From contig NZ_CP006704.1 in NCBI RefSeq assembly GCF_000739375.1, forward strand, positions 4,588,001 through 4,652,000: a stretch of DNA of 64,000 nt, written 5' to 3'. Below the pieces are notes generated by a model. It saw only the letters and a list, made by a program, of their open reading frames with translations. It was not told where the DNA came from and ran no database searches. The DNA is from Comamonas testosteroni TK102 (lineage in GTDB: Bacteria > Pseudomonadota > Gammaproteobacteria > Burkholderiales > Burkholderiaceae_C). Both the position numbers and the translations under genes were made by a program. Shown here piece by piece: positions 53,319 to 61,834 of this stretch; the stretch's first letter is position 1, and each line of letters begins with the position of its first letter.

Positions 53319-53819
53319 ATGAAAGATCAGTTCAAGAGACTCTTGCTTTACGCGATCATCGCGCATGCTGCACCCGTGGCCTTCGCTGTAGAACCGCAGT
53401 TGCAAGCATCTGTAGCTGCTCAGAAGATCATACGCTCTGGCGATCAAGCTTCTGTAGCCGGGCCAGCCGATTTCTTCACCGGCCGTGCCCGTATCGACCC
53501 GGTGTGGCCTGCTGACAAGAACATCAATGCTTCTGGTGGCCTTGTCACTTTCGAGCCTGGCGCACGCTCGGCCTGGCATACGCACCCTGCAGGGCAGCAG
53601 TTGGTGGTGATTTCGGGCGTGGGACTGACCCAGGAATGGGGCAAACCGGTTCAGGTCATCCGTGCTGGTGATGTGGTGTGGTGCCCGCCAGGCGTCAAGC
53701 ACTGGCATGGCGCGGCGCCCAGTACCGCGATGACTCACTTGGCCGTGACTGGCACGGTGGATAGTAAGAACGTCACTTGGATGGAGAAGGTCACCGATGA
53801 GCAATACCATGCCCATTAA
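53319..53819 (+). CDS. Secreted single-domain cupin
   Basis: 166 residues. A signal peptide (LLLYAIIAHAAPVAFA) is followed by a cupin closely related to the upstream cytoplasmic one: AWHTHPAGQQLVVISGVGLTQEWG and GDVVWCPPGVKHWHGA. Metal-binding His are conserved. Its predicted export matches the exported hydrolase and the partly hydrophobic N-terminus of the next protein, so part of the pathway may be periplasmic. Overlaps the next gene by 23 bases. Confidence 0.88.
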   Translation: MKDQFKRLLLYAIIAHAAPVAFAVEPQLQASVAAQKIIRSGDQASVAGPADFFTGRARIDPVWPADKNINASGGLVTFEPGARSAWHTHPAGQQLVVISGVGLTQEWGKPVQVIRAGDVVWCPPGVKHWHGAAPSTAMTHLAVTGTVDSKNVTWMEKVTDEQYHAH

Positions 53820-54594
53820 AGCGCAAAAAGACAAACTGAAAACAGCAGCACTGACGTTGGTCGTTGGGGTGGCGGCAATCGGCGTTGAGGTCGCGCAGGC
53901 CAAGGAGAGCCAACCTATGAATCCAAACACAGCCAGCGCCTCTAGCGTTTCAGAGACGCTCACTGCACGCCAGCAAGCTATCGTTCCGATTGCAGCGTTC
54001 GCTGCAGCGGGTGACATGGCCAAGCTGAACTCCTCTCTCCATCAGGGACTGGATGCAGGCATGACGGTGAGCGACACCCGAGAAATCTTGGTGCAGCTCT
54101 ACGCTTATGCAGGCTTTCCACGTAGCCTCAATGCACTGGGCGAGCTGATGAAGGTTCTGGAGGTTCGAAAGCAACGCGGCATCCAGGATGCCCCAGGCCG
54201 CGAACCAAGCCGCACAATTCCCAAGGGCGACGCCCTGCTAGATGTGGGCACAGCCAATCAGACCAAACTCTCGGGCGGCGCGGTGCAAGGGCCGTTGTTC
54301 GATTTCGCCCCCGTGGCGAATGAATACCTGCGCACCCATCTGTTCGGTGACATATTTGAGCGAGACAACCTGGATTGGCAGAGTCGAGAACTGGCGACCG
54401 TGGGTATGCTCTCGGCTCTTCCGGGCACAGATTCCCAGCTGCAAGCTCACATGCGCATCAGCATGAACGTAGGTCTGACGGCTGGTCAGTTACGCCAACT
54501 CATTCAGGTGCTGTGTTCTCGTGCAGATGCAGACATGGCCGGCAGGGCAACACTAGCGTTAGATAGCCACCTCGCAACCGTCAAGGGCAAATGA
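53797..54594 (+). CDS. Double carboxymuconolactone-decarboxylase-like protein
   Basis: 265 residues. A hydrophobic N-terminal stretch (LTLVVGVAAIGVEVAQA) suggests export. Two CMD/AhpD-like repeats follow, around residues 55-125 (IVPIAAFAAAGDMAKLNSSLHQGLDAGMTVSDTREILVQLYAYAGFPRSL) and 180-260 (WQSRELATVGMLSALPGTDSQLQAHMRISMNVGLTAGQLRQLIQVL). Neither has the CxxC of AhpD. Last gene of the operon. Confidence 0.86.
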   Translation: MSNTMPIKAQKDKLKTAALTLVVGVAAIGVEVAQAKESQPMNPNTASASSVSETLTARQQAIVPIAAFAAAGDMAKLNSSLHQGLDAGMTVSDTREILVQLYAYAGFPRSLNALGELMKVLEVRKQRGIQDAPGREPSRTIPKGDALLDVGTANQTKLSGGAVQGPLFDFAPVANEYLRTHLFGDIFERDNLDWQSRELATVGMLSALPGTDSQLQAHMRISMNVGLTAGQLRQLIQVLCSRADADMAGRATLALDSHLATVKGK

Positions 54595-54832
54595 TGATGG
54601 TGCCACCCAGCCTTCGCAGCGTTGGAGGGGCGATGCCTCAGTCTTGGTTGTACGAGTGGTAATGATCCTGTCAATTGCGCAGCGCGCGAGACAAATCCAA
54701 TCACAGCGCTATGCGTAACTTGCCAGATTGCGATGTGTGCACCAAGCAAGAATCAATGAAATTGCTATTTGCATACTAGGAGTACTCATGCAAGCATAGG
54801 TAGAGAAAACTTCAAGCCAAGCTGAGGCAAAG

Positions 54833-55111
54833 ATGCTGGTACGCCCCATTACCTATCACCTCGAAATTTCACAGGACTCAATTAAGAGCGAGCCGGTCGT
54901 CCACCTTGAGTCATCAACACCATTTCAACCCTTCACCATCGGAGACAAGATGAGTTGGAATGGATTTAGAAATGCCAGATGGCACCCTGAGCCCCAGACA
55001 GGACAGTTCCTACGTGTAAAGGATGTGCTTCACTTTATTTGGGACATACGTGGTGCGAACATCGGCCACAAAGTTCGTCTGTGCGTCGAAATATGCAACG
55101 TCGAAGACTAG
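54833..55111 (+). CDS. Hypothetical protein
   Basis: 92 residues, beta-rich by eye, no recognised domain. A fair ribosome site (GAGGCAAAG) precedes the ATG. It opens a zone of small genes, repeats and terminators, with no relative seen in the window. Confidence 0.5.
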   Translation: MLVRPITYHLEISQDSIKSEPVVHLESSTPFQPFTIGDKMSWNGFRNARWHPEPQTGQFLRVKDVLHFIWDIRGANIGHKVRLCVEICNVED

Positions 55112-55382
55112 CCAACACACCGCTGAACCAAACGTCTTCGATTTCTTTAGCATGCTGCCTTATAGGCGGACTGCTCCAGACTGATGCGCTTGCACGATGA
55201 ACTGCCAGCAAGCTCATGTATGTGCCGACCCGCTGGGCTCTAAAGGATCCACAACAGTGAGGGGAATTTGCGTGTCCGTACACCTCGTAATGAATTACGC
55301 AGCAACAGTCTGCAGCTAGTGACGCGATTCCAGTAGCATTCGCGTTGGGCCCAGCTATTAGGACGTAGGTGGAGCCTCTTGC

Positions 55383-55407
55383 GCCACCCACAAGGTGGCT
55401 TTTTTTA
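55383..55407 (+). terminator. Terminator-like hairpin
   Basis: GCCACC / GGTGGC around CACAA, followed by T7. No clear gene precedes it closely. Confidence 0.7.
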
Positions 55408-55515
55408 TCCTGAGTTCAGGTCCATCCGGCGTGACTGCTCGAGCAGATATGACATCGCAGGAATTCGCCTGAGCCACCAGCTATTGGGAGCACGGCGCGG
55501 CTTCCGCGTCGTGAA

Positions 55516-55537
55516 CGACAGTGGTCACGCCAGATGG
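55516..55537. repeat. 22-base direct repeat, copy 1
   Basis: Identical to 56277-56298. Contains GTGGTCACGCCAGATGG. Confidence 0.8.
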
Positions 55538-55659
55538 TTCTACCCTCTTTGGTGTAAGTCGAGTTCGTCTTGTTTGCCTCAAAAGCGTCATGCAGAATTC
55601 GACTCAATCCACCTATTACGCCGAGCTTAGGCCCCCCCTCAATCTTTCCCTGGGCATGA

Positions 55660-55717
55660 CTCGAAAGGTCATCGGCCCTCTATTCAAAGCCCGCAGCACC
55701 TGCTCGCGGGCTTTTCT
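55660..55717 (+). repeat. ~57-base repeat with terminator, copy 1
   Basis: Begins with CGAAAGGTCATCGGC and ends in the hairpin AGCCCGC / GCGGGCT (55688-55712) with a T run. The second copy sits at 56660-56717, with the hairpins exactly 1,000 bases apart. Confidence 0.75.
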
Positions 55718-55964
55718 TTTTGAGACACGCAGTCACGCACCATTTAGCTCGGCAACCTCATCAAAGAAAGATGACAACCGCGAAGGGAGGGTGCACCGTT
55801 TGAGGTTCCACAGATATCACAAGTTGAATCAAAGGTATCCAATCGCTCAATCTGTAAGCGCCTACATACCTGCTTACATCTGCGAGTTACAACAAGACGG
55901 ACTCACAAAGAAACGTCAGCTCGCAGGTTCTGCGGCCAGTCTCTGAGATGTAGGGAGTGTCCTC

Positions 55965-56273
55965 ATGAAGAAAGTTAATCCTGCTGCCAAGCACGCAAAC
56001 CGCGCCTATGTACGCATGCATACATATGTGACGAAACATTTTGACTGGGATCTCTTCACCAAGGACTACCGCGTAGTCCTGAACACCGATGAGGACGGAG
56101 GCGTCACGCTTTACATCGTCAAAGTCTTCGACAAGAACGGCCAGCTGGCTGCATTAGGGCCAAAGATTCCTAACCAGATTACGTTCTCGTACCGCCAGGC
56201 GCCCATCATGTCGGTATGGACTGAGTTCTTCAACGACGGCAAATTCACCTGGCGCAATGTCTCGTGCCGCTAG
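55965..56273 (+). CDS. Hypothetical protein
   Basis: 102 residues, mixed basic and aromatic content, no known domain. Good ribosome site (GGGAG) before the ATG. Its stop lies at the start of the second copy of the 22-base repeat. Confidence 0.6.
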   Translation: MKKVNPAAKHANRAYVRMHTYVTKHFDWDLFTKDYRVVLNTDEDGGVTLYIVKVFDKNGQLAALGPKIPNQITFSYRQAPIMSVWTEFFNDGKFTWRNVSCR

Positions 56274-56276
56274 ATG

Positions 56277-56298
56277 CGACAGTGGTCACGCCAGATGG
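56277..56298. repeat. 22-base direct repeat, copy 2
   Basis: Identical to 55516-55537; adjoins the end of the 102-residue gene. Confidence 0.8.
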
Positions 56299-56308
56299 CA
56301 AGTCAGAT

Positions 56309-56569
56309 TTACTTCTTCACACCACCGACAAGGTAGACGTTGCCCTCGGCCACGTTATTGAGAAGCTCGCGATACGCATTCACCAAGTGATCGCGGCCAA
56401 GCCTGAATTCAGGGTCCGTTCTATCAGGCCCGTCCTGATGCTTGGCATCCAGCTGTGCAGCGCGCAGCTCTCTCGCCACCTGATGCGCAGTCTCTGGTGG
56501 AAGCACCTTGACGACTGCCGTTAAGATCATGGACAACGCAGCGAATGCGCCAGATTCCTCCTGGGTCAT
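56309..56569 (-). CDS. Hypothetical protein
   Basis: 86 residues, mostly helical by composition (AFAALSMILTAVVKVLPPETAHQVARELRAAQLDAKH), no recognised domain. A strong ribosome site (TGGAGGTG) supports it. It is oriented against its neighbours. Confidence 0.6.
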   Translation of the reverse strand: MTQEESGAFAALSMILTAVVKVLPPETAHQVARELRAAQLDAKHQDGPDRTDPEFRLGRDHLVNAYRELLNNVAEGNVYLVGGVKK

Positions 56570-56659
56570 GAAGCACCTCCAGTCTGTTGACCCATTCTAG
56601 TTTCCAGCCGTGCATGGGGCTTATTTCTTCCCACCATCTCTGAACCATTCCCCACGCAG

Positions 56660-56717
56660 ACCCGAAAGGTCACCGGCTTTTTCTTCAAGCCCGCAGCAAC
56701 TGCTCGCGGGCTTTTTT
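56660..56717 (+). repeat. ~57-base repeat with terminator, copy 2
   Basis: CGAAAGGTCACCGGC then the hairpin AGCCCGC / GCGGGCT (56688-56712) and T8. Followed closely by the ribosome site of a small membrane-protein gene. Confidence 0.78.
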
Positions 56718-56735
56718 TTGCCCTCAGGAGACTCC

Positions 56736-56873
56736 ATGCACTCATCACGAACTAATACCCCGACGACAATGCTGCTGCTCGCCGCCCAATGGGGCCTCAC
56801 CGTCTTCGGCCTCTTCTGCCTCGTCGGCGCGGCCGTGGTGATCGCACTCACGCCAGAAGCCTGGCCCCTCTGA
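56736..56873 (+). CDS. Very small membrane protein
   Basis: 45 residues with one long hydrophobic helix (TMLLLAAQWGLTVFGLFCLVGAAVVIAL). Strong ribosome site CAGGAGA six bases before the ATG. Function unknown; the compact arrangement with the next gene resembles phage accessory genes. Confidence 0.6.
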   Translation: MHSSRTNTPTTMLLLAAQWGLTVFGLFCLVGAAVVIALTPEAWPL

Positions 56874-56905
56874 GCATTCAGCTTTGAAGCTACAAGGAGA
56901 TCCTC

Positions 56906-57103
56906 ATGCTGAAGACGATTGTTGATTCTGTGCTTGTCATAGTTGGCGCCCTACTTCTCGCGGCCTGGTTGGCCGCGCCTGATGCCCAAGCCGATGAACC
57001 CCAAAGTATTACCCGGAGCCTGCGCGATGAATTCGCCTGCCCAGGCATGCACGCCGAATGGCTGGACGCCAAGACTGTGCAATGTTTGAAGGAAAGCCCG
57101 TAA
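56906..57103 (+). CDS. Small exported protein with CPGM...C motif (paralogue A)
   Basis: 65 residues. An N-terminal signal or membrane segment (VDSVLVIVGALLLAAWLAAPDAQA) is followed by a short tail with ACPGMHAEW (C45) and VQCLKESP (C60). The tail matches the end of the protein at 57283-57597. The two Cys could form a disulfide outside the cytoplasm. Strong ribosome site AAGGAGA. Function unknown. Confidence 0.65.
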   Translation: MLKTIVDSVLVIVGALLLAAWLAAPDAQADEPQSITRSLRDEFACPGMHAEWLDAKTVQCLKESP

Positions 57104-57282
57104 TTTGACATCCACAAGACCTCACCAAAGAAGGTGCTTACTTCTTCATCGACCCAAAATATAGACAATAGCCATTGAAGCATTCGGCGCAATAGCTTGA
57201 TTCAAACCCAATTTTTCAACCCGTTGTCTGAGAACCTGCACTACAGCCGTCCACTAGCGAGCGGTAGGCCTCAAGGTGTGCA

Positions 57283-57597
57283 ATGAATGCGATTGAGTTC
57301 ACTCCAATTAAAAAGAGACAAAGGCTTATGACCAAGCCACCAATCCAGCTTGAGCACTTACCGTCGAGGCGATGCAGGAAGCGCAACCTAGCCCTCGCTC
57401 GAGGCTTCATACTGAGCTGCCTAGCGATCCTTGCGGCCTGCTTAGTTTTGGCAGGCTGCAAAGCTGAATCAGGAACGGGACTCGACAAAGCTGCTGCGTC
57501 CTTCAAAAAGGCAGCCGTTAGTGCCTGGCAGTGTCCTGGGATGAAAGCTATTTGGGTCAGTGAGAGTATCGTGAAGTGCGTTAGAGAGGAGCCATAA
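57283..57597 (+). CDS. Small lipoprotein with CPGM...C motif (paralogue B)
   Basis: 104 residues (or 89 if starting at the ATG at 57328). Basic N-terminus, hydrophobic segment and lipobox LAGC at 56-59, then a tail with QCPGMKAIW (C84) and VKCVREEP (C99). Both Cys pairs in the two paralogues are 15 residues apart. AAGG lies before the first ATG. Function unknown. Confidence 0.62.
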   Translation: MNAIEFTPIKKRQRLMTKPPIQLEHLPSRRCRKRNLALARGFILSCLAILAACLVLAGCKAESGTGLDKAAASFKKAAVSAWQCPGMKAIWVSESIVKCVREEP

Positions 57598-57717
57598 GCA
57601 AATGAGTCGCGCCCCTTGGCGAAGCACTGCATACAAGGATTAGGTCAGCAAGAAACCACCTGCATGACGATGCATGCCTCATTCGTTCTGCTTGATTCGG
57701 ACAGGAATCAATCCGCG

Positions 57718-57933
57718 CTATATGTTGCTGCGAACAAAGAATGGACCATCTCCACCTGTCCATGGCTGCCTATCAGGGCCATACATCCATCGACCAATGT
57801 CGCCCCCCATGTTCATGGATCCCATTGCACAACTAGATCGCTGATCAGCCATCGAGACAAATTCAGGCTTCGGCATCACTGCACAGCCGGTGAGCGCACT
57901 GGCGAGGACGGCAATCACAATAAGCACTTTCAT
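57718..57933 (-). CDS. Small putative lipoprotein
   Basis: 71 residues. A clear lipoprotein signal (MKVLIVIAVLASALTGC) is followed by a short Gly/Trp-rich tail (GDIGRWMYGPDRQPWTGGDGPFFV). The GGGGGTG before the ATG is a good ribosome site. No known family. Confidence 0.62.
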   Translation of the reverse strand: MKVLIVIAVLASALTGCAVMPKPEFVSMADQRSSCAMGSMNMGGDIGRWMYGPDRQPWTGGDGPFFVRSNI

Positions 57934-58281
57934 GGCACCCCCAAAGAAAGTGAAGCCTCTAGGCTACTCACTCCAAAGTCAGAGTGAGTTCTTGTTGGAC
58001 CGCTTCTTGACTAACTAGTTCATCTTGGACCGCTTCTTGACTAACTAGTTCATCTGACAGATCGCATGAGTGCGGGCTATTTTGTTGATGGAGGCCCGAT
58101 GCGCAAGAGCATGATCATTCGCGACACTGCCAACAGTAAGAAAGTGACTCAATGAGAAGAACTCCCGCAAAGCTAACCGCGAATTCATCATTTGCGGCTG
58201 GCTGGCAACACCTCTCCCTCAGCATGCCGAGTGGTTGGGTGAAAAGGCCATGCAGCGATTGAAGTAGGCTCCTGCCGAGAG
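57934..58281. other. Intergenic region with tandem repeat
   Basis: About 350 bases without a supported gene. Its main feature is a perfect 30-base tandem duplication at 57995-58054. Confidence 0.5.
57995..58054. repeat. Perfect 30-base tandem duplication
   Basis: Two identical 30-base units, 57995-58024 and 58025-58054, each containing AACTAGTT. Likely a recent slippage product or a paired binding site. Confidence 0.9.
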
Positions 58282-58713
58282 TTATTGACCGCTGTAGATC
58301 ACCTTTTCCTGCTGGGCGCTCAAGATGCTGTCCATTATTTGCTCTACGGCATAGAGGTACTGGATATTGGACACGGGGCCGCGAGCATTCGGCGACAGCC
58401 ATGCATGAGCACGCTCCAGCGATGCTGATGTGAAGAAATACATGTCAAGCGCAGTATCTCTGCGGGCTCTAGTCGCTGCAATGCGCTGTGCTGCCACGTC
58501 CAAGTAAAGGCAGAAATCACGCGGCTGTAGCCAGCATTCAGCCACTGACTCTTTCAACCCGGCTAAACCATGTAGTCGATAAGTCTTCAAAGACTCCGAG
58601 GCTGCTTTGTTGACTTCATCAGCGACAACATTGGAGTTTTGCCCAAAGCACTCCAAAGCAAATGACGAAGCGCAAATTGCTGCGACGCCAACCGCAATAG
58701 CTTTAGTTCTCAT
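58282..58713 (-). CDS. Hypothetical exported protein
   Basis: 143 residues from ATG 58713. A signal peptide (TKAIAVGVAAICASSFALECFG) and a helical mature part with four Cys or so (AECWLQPRDFCLYLD). No family recognised. No strong ribosome site, so the start is uncertain; 26 further residues upstream are in frame. Confidence 0.55.
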   Translation of the reverse strand: MRTKAIAVGVAAICASSFALECFGQNSNVVADEVNKAASESLKTYRLHGLAGLKESVAECWLQPRDFCLYLDVAAQRIAATRARRDTALDMYFFTSASLERAHAWLSPNARGPVSNIQYLYAVEQIMDSILSAQQEKVIYSGQ

Positions 58714-58856
58714 GGCTTGCAACGCTTCACTAAAACGCGATTTAACTATCTCATTTTGATAGCACCCAAGACATTCTCTAAAGCCTAGCAAGTCGAATTA
58801 TTTCAATTCTTAGTGGAAAACCATTGCCTATCATAAGCGGGCTATTTCTTTTGGAG

Positions 58857-59358
58857 CCTACCAAGGTCGACTCTGCCGACACCTTTGAGCGCCCCATCTA
58901 CGCGGGCAACGCCATTGCCACCGTACAGTCCGCCGATGCAGTCAAGGTCATCACCGTGCGTAACACCGGCTTTAACGCAGCGGCTGCCACTGGCGGCTCT
59001 GCGGCGGTGGAAACGGCGGCTGCCGTGGCCGACAGCGGCAAGAGCTCCTTTGTGGGCAGCGAAGTGACCAAGAGCGACCGTTCCGAACTGACGGCAGCAA
59101 AGATCATCGTCTCCGACGGCCGTGCTCTGGGCTCGGCCGAGAAGTTCACCGAAGTGATCACCCCCCCTGGCCGACAAGCTGGCTGCGGTCATCGGTGTCA
59201 GCCGTGCGGCTGTCGATGCGGGCTACGCGCCCAACGACCTGCAAGTGGGCCAGACGGGCAAGATCGTGGCGCCTCAGTTGTACATTGCCTGTGGCATCTC
59301 GGGTGCGATCCAGCATCTGGCGGGTATGAAGGACTCGAAGGTGATCGTGGCGATCAAC
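58857..59358 (+). pseudogene. etfA: Fragment of electron-transfer flavoprotein alpha subunit gene
   Basis: The translated piece RPIYAGNAIATVQSADAVKVITVRNTGF...[63 protein letters not shown] is a middle part of EtfA. At 59161-59167 seven C residues stand where six are needed, and the frame continues as [64 protein letters not shown]. The N-terminal ~130 residues are absent, and the C-terminus, with part of the FAD site, is cut at the junction with an IS3-type transposase. Non-functional. Confidence 0.88.
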
Positions 59359-60258
59359 TACAGGCGCCGAACCACCTTCTCCGAGATCCACACGCATTGC
59401 CTGACCAGTGAGGCCTGGATGCGACGGTAGACATAGCAGCTATGGTCGCGTTCGAAGATGTCGGTGATCGTTCGGCGCACAGCGACATACTTCTCGCCTG
59501 CGTTGAGCCGAGCTCGATGGTAGAAGTACGAGCTGCGAGCCAGCACTAGCGAGGCGAGCAACTCAGCAAGCAAGTACGCATGGCGCAGGGCATCAACCAG
59601 AAGTGCCTTCTTACGATTGCTCAGGAGATGAAGGTCGATGCTCTGGTTCTTTTTTAGGAGCTCACTCGCCGTCTTCAATAGCTCCTGTTCCAACTGCAAT
59701 CGTCTCACTTCACGGCGTAGCGTCTGGAGTTGCTGTTCCAGCTGGGGCAGCTCCGAACCGGTTGAAGAATCATTGAAGCGTTTCATCGGTGCGAGAGCCT
59801 CTGGCCCCAATAGTTCATCGCGCCAGTTGTACAGCGTCTTTCGGCACATGCCAACGTCGTCAGCGATGGCTTGGGCGCTTCCTTGACGCGTGCACTGCGT
59901 AAGCACCGCCGCGTGCTTTTGCTCGTTTAAAGACGCACCAAGCACGCGTGGCCTAGTTCGGAGATTGAGCTACTGAACCCAAGCGTGGAGAGAGGCCCGT
60001 CCCGGGCAACCGGCTCTTTGATGGTGAATGCAACGCAGTCCCGTGCGTCAGATAGTGCTCGAACGCCCGAGCCTTTTTGCTAACGGGTAAACTTCGGCGG
60101 CCGAACAACCGCGGTCTTCAAGTCCCAATCCTTCTCATACTCGCGGTTTCAGCCCTTGAGCGAATTCTTGGTGGGATAGCCCAACTGCGGGATGGTTGCC
60201 GCGACTCGTTCGCCTAGCTTGATGTAAAGCGCCACCACGCTGATTCGTATGAATACAT
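59359..60258 (-). pseudogene. Broken IS3-family transposase (OrfA plus start of OrfB)
   Basis: Minus-strand translation from 60258 gives MYSYES..., ALYIKLGERVAATIPQLGYPTKNSLKG and REYEKDWDLKTAVVRPPKFTR with frame breaks. It then gives an intact stretch with an HTH (AQAIADDVGMCRKTLYNWRDELLG), a coiled coil (ELPQLEQQLQTLRREVRRLQLEQELLKTASELLKK) and the OrfB start (NRKKALLVDALRHAYLLAELLASLVLARSSYFYHRAR...[23 protein letters not shown]). The catalytic DDE part is missing: the gene ends abruptly at the etfA fragment. A dead remnant. Confidence 0.85.
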
Positions 60259-60371
60259 GAACTAATTCTCAGTAATCCAAGATTTCATCTGCATCCCCCG
60301 AAGTCAGAGCATGGATATGGCTCTCATGTAGTTTTATGAGAGTTCAGACCAGCGGCTACAGTCCGAACTAC

Positions 60372-61286
60372 TCAGAACCCGTAGAGGAGCTCAGGGTTGC
60401 GCACCAAGATCCGCTGGCGCTGCGCCTCTTCGGGCACCCAGGCCAGCATCTGGTCCAGCAGGTCCGTTGTATTGGGCATACGGCCCTTGAACGAAACGTG
60501 CGGCCAGTCGCTGCCCCATACCAGACGGTCTGGCCGGGCAGCCAGCAGCGCCTGCACATAGGGCAGCATGTCTTCGTAGGGCGGCGGCAAGGCCGACATG
60601 CGGTAGCCGCAGGAAAGTTTGACCCAGCAACGCCCTGTATCGACCAGCCTCAGCAAAGACTGGAATCCGGGCTGTCCCAGGCCCTCGCTTGGCCTGAGCG
60701 AGCCCATGTGGTCAATCACGACATCCGTGGATAATTCGCGCAGCGTCGACTCCATCTCGGCAAGAGGGGCGCGCCCCTCGTCATCCATGACATGTAGCTG
60801 GACATGCCAGCCCAAGCGAGCTATGCGTGCCGCAAGCACGGGCATCTCGGACACTGGCACTGCGCCAGCATGGCCAATGTTGTAGCGCACGCCGCGCACT
60901 CCAGCTTCATGCATACGGTCCAGTTCGACGTCCGGCACATCAGCACGCAGCGTGACGATGGCGCGCGTCGGCCGCCCCATATCGGCCATCGCATCCAGAT
61001 GGCGCCGGTTGTCAGTGCCGTAGCCACTGGGCTGCACGAGGACTAGGCGCTGGACACCCAGGACGTCGTGCAGCGCCCGCAGTTGGCTGGGCAGGGCCTC
61101 GGGCACATCGAAAGCACGCGTTGGGGCGACGGGATAGCGCTCGGCAGGACCGTAGACATGCACATGGCAGTCCGCCGTACCCGGCGGGCAGATCAGCCGA
61201 GGCTTGCGAGCAACAGGATAGGGAGGCTGGCACAGTGGAATCATCTCAGGCGCTTGCATAGTCGTTGTTAGAAGGAGGGCGGTCAC
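60372..61286 (-). CDS. Amidohydrolase family protein, PDC-lactonase-like
   Basis: 304 residues, TIM-barrel amidohydrolase_2: metal motif DCHVHVYG near residue 40, LVLVQPSGYGTDNRHL-like strand, GVRGVRYN, HVQLHVMDDEG, DVVIDHMGSL and the late VWGSDWPH with the conserved Asp. This resembles 2-pyrone-4,6-dicarboxylate lactonase and related dicarboxylate-lactone hydrolases. The start is probably GTG at 61286 overlapping the cupin stop (GTGA); ATG at 61259 is possible. With the cupin and Bug receptor it forms a small catabolic operon of unknown substrate. Confidence 0.88.
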   Translation of the reverse strand: MTALLLTTTMQAPEMIPLCQPPYPVARKPRLICPPGTADCHVHVYGPAERYPVAPTRAFDVPEALPSQLRALHDVLGVQRLVLVQPSGYGTDNRRHLDAMADMGRPTRAIVTLRADVPDVELDRMHEAGVRGVRYNIGHAGAVPVSEMPVLAARIARLGWHVQLHVMDDEGRAPLAEMESTLRELSTDVVIDHMGSLRPSEGLGQPGFQSLLRLVDTGRCWVKLSCGYRMSALPPPYEDMLPYVQALLAARPDRLVWGSDWPHVSFKGRMPNTTDLLDQMLAWVPEEAQRQRILVRNPELLYGF

Positions 61287-61810
61287 TCAAAGACCTTGTC
61301 CTCATGGAGCACCACCGGCACCTCCTTGTTCCTCTCCGAATAGCCGTCGAAAGGCTTTCCTGCGAGGTCGATGCGCGCGAGCACGTCGCTGCTGGGATCG
61401 ATGTGCGCGCCGATGCGCAGCATCACTAGGGCACCCTCGCCTTCTTTGGCCTGGAACCAGTAGAAAGCTCCGGCCGGCAGCAGAACGCAGTCGTTCTTGC
61501 CGACCTCACGCGTTTCGCCGTTAGGCCCGTGGAACACTGCGCCGCCCTGCAGGACAACGAACACATGGTCTTCATTGGAATGGGCGTGGATCTCGTTCTC
61601 TCCCCCGCTGGCATAGGTCTTAAGCACCACGTTCATGTAGCGCGAGGCGCCCAGCACCTGATTAGTCCGCCCCTCTTTCGGCAGTTGGGCACGGATATGA
61701 AAGAAGCTGGGTTGGCCCGGCTTGGAAAGGCGAGCCATCTCCGCGCGCCATTCGGCGGCGCTATGGACGATCGGTGCGAAGCTTTGGGACTGGGGGGTGG
61801 TGATGCTCAT
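61283..61810 (-). CDS. Cupin-domain protein
   Basis: 175 residues. A single cupin with metal His in EIHAHSNEDHVFVVLQGGAVFHGPNGE and NDCVLLPAGAFYWFQA. It overlaps the amidohydrolase gene by 4 bases and starts 24 bases after the Bug receptor stop. Possibly a dioxygenase, isomerase or small-molecule sensor in the same pathway. Confidence 0.87.
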   Translation of the reverse strand: MSITTPQSQSFAPIVHSAAEWRAEMARLSKPGQPSFFHIRAQLPKEGRTNQVLGASRYMNVVLKTYASGGENEIHAHSNEDHVFVVLQGGAVFHGPNGETREVGKNDCVLLPAGAFYWFQAKEGEGALVMLRIGAHIDPSSDVLARIDLAGKPFDGYSERNKEVPVVLHEDKVFE

Positions 61811-61834
61811 GGTGAAATACCTTCGTGGTGAGAT

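Larger units (their letters stand above)
55112..55964. other. Region without a convincing gene
   Basis: About 850 bases. Contains a terminator-like hairpin at 55383-55406, one copy of a 22-base direct repeat (55516-55537) and one copy of a ~57-base repeat ending in a terminator (55660-55716). Open frames here lack ribosome sites and family features. Confidence 0.5.

Noticed and set aside
55521..55946. Possible 141-residue gene in the small-gene zone
   Set aside because: No ribosome site, runs through a repeat and a terminator hairpin, and has no domain or paralogue.
57995..58054. CRISPR-like repeat
   Set aside because: Two directly abutting units with no spacers; a simple tandem duplication.
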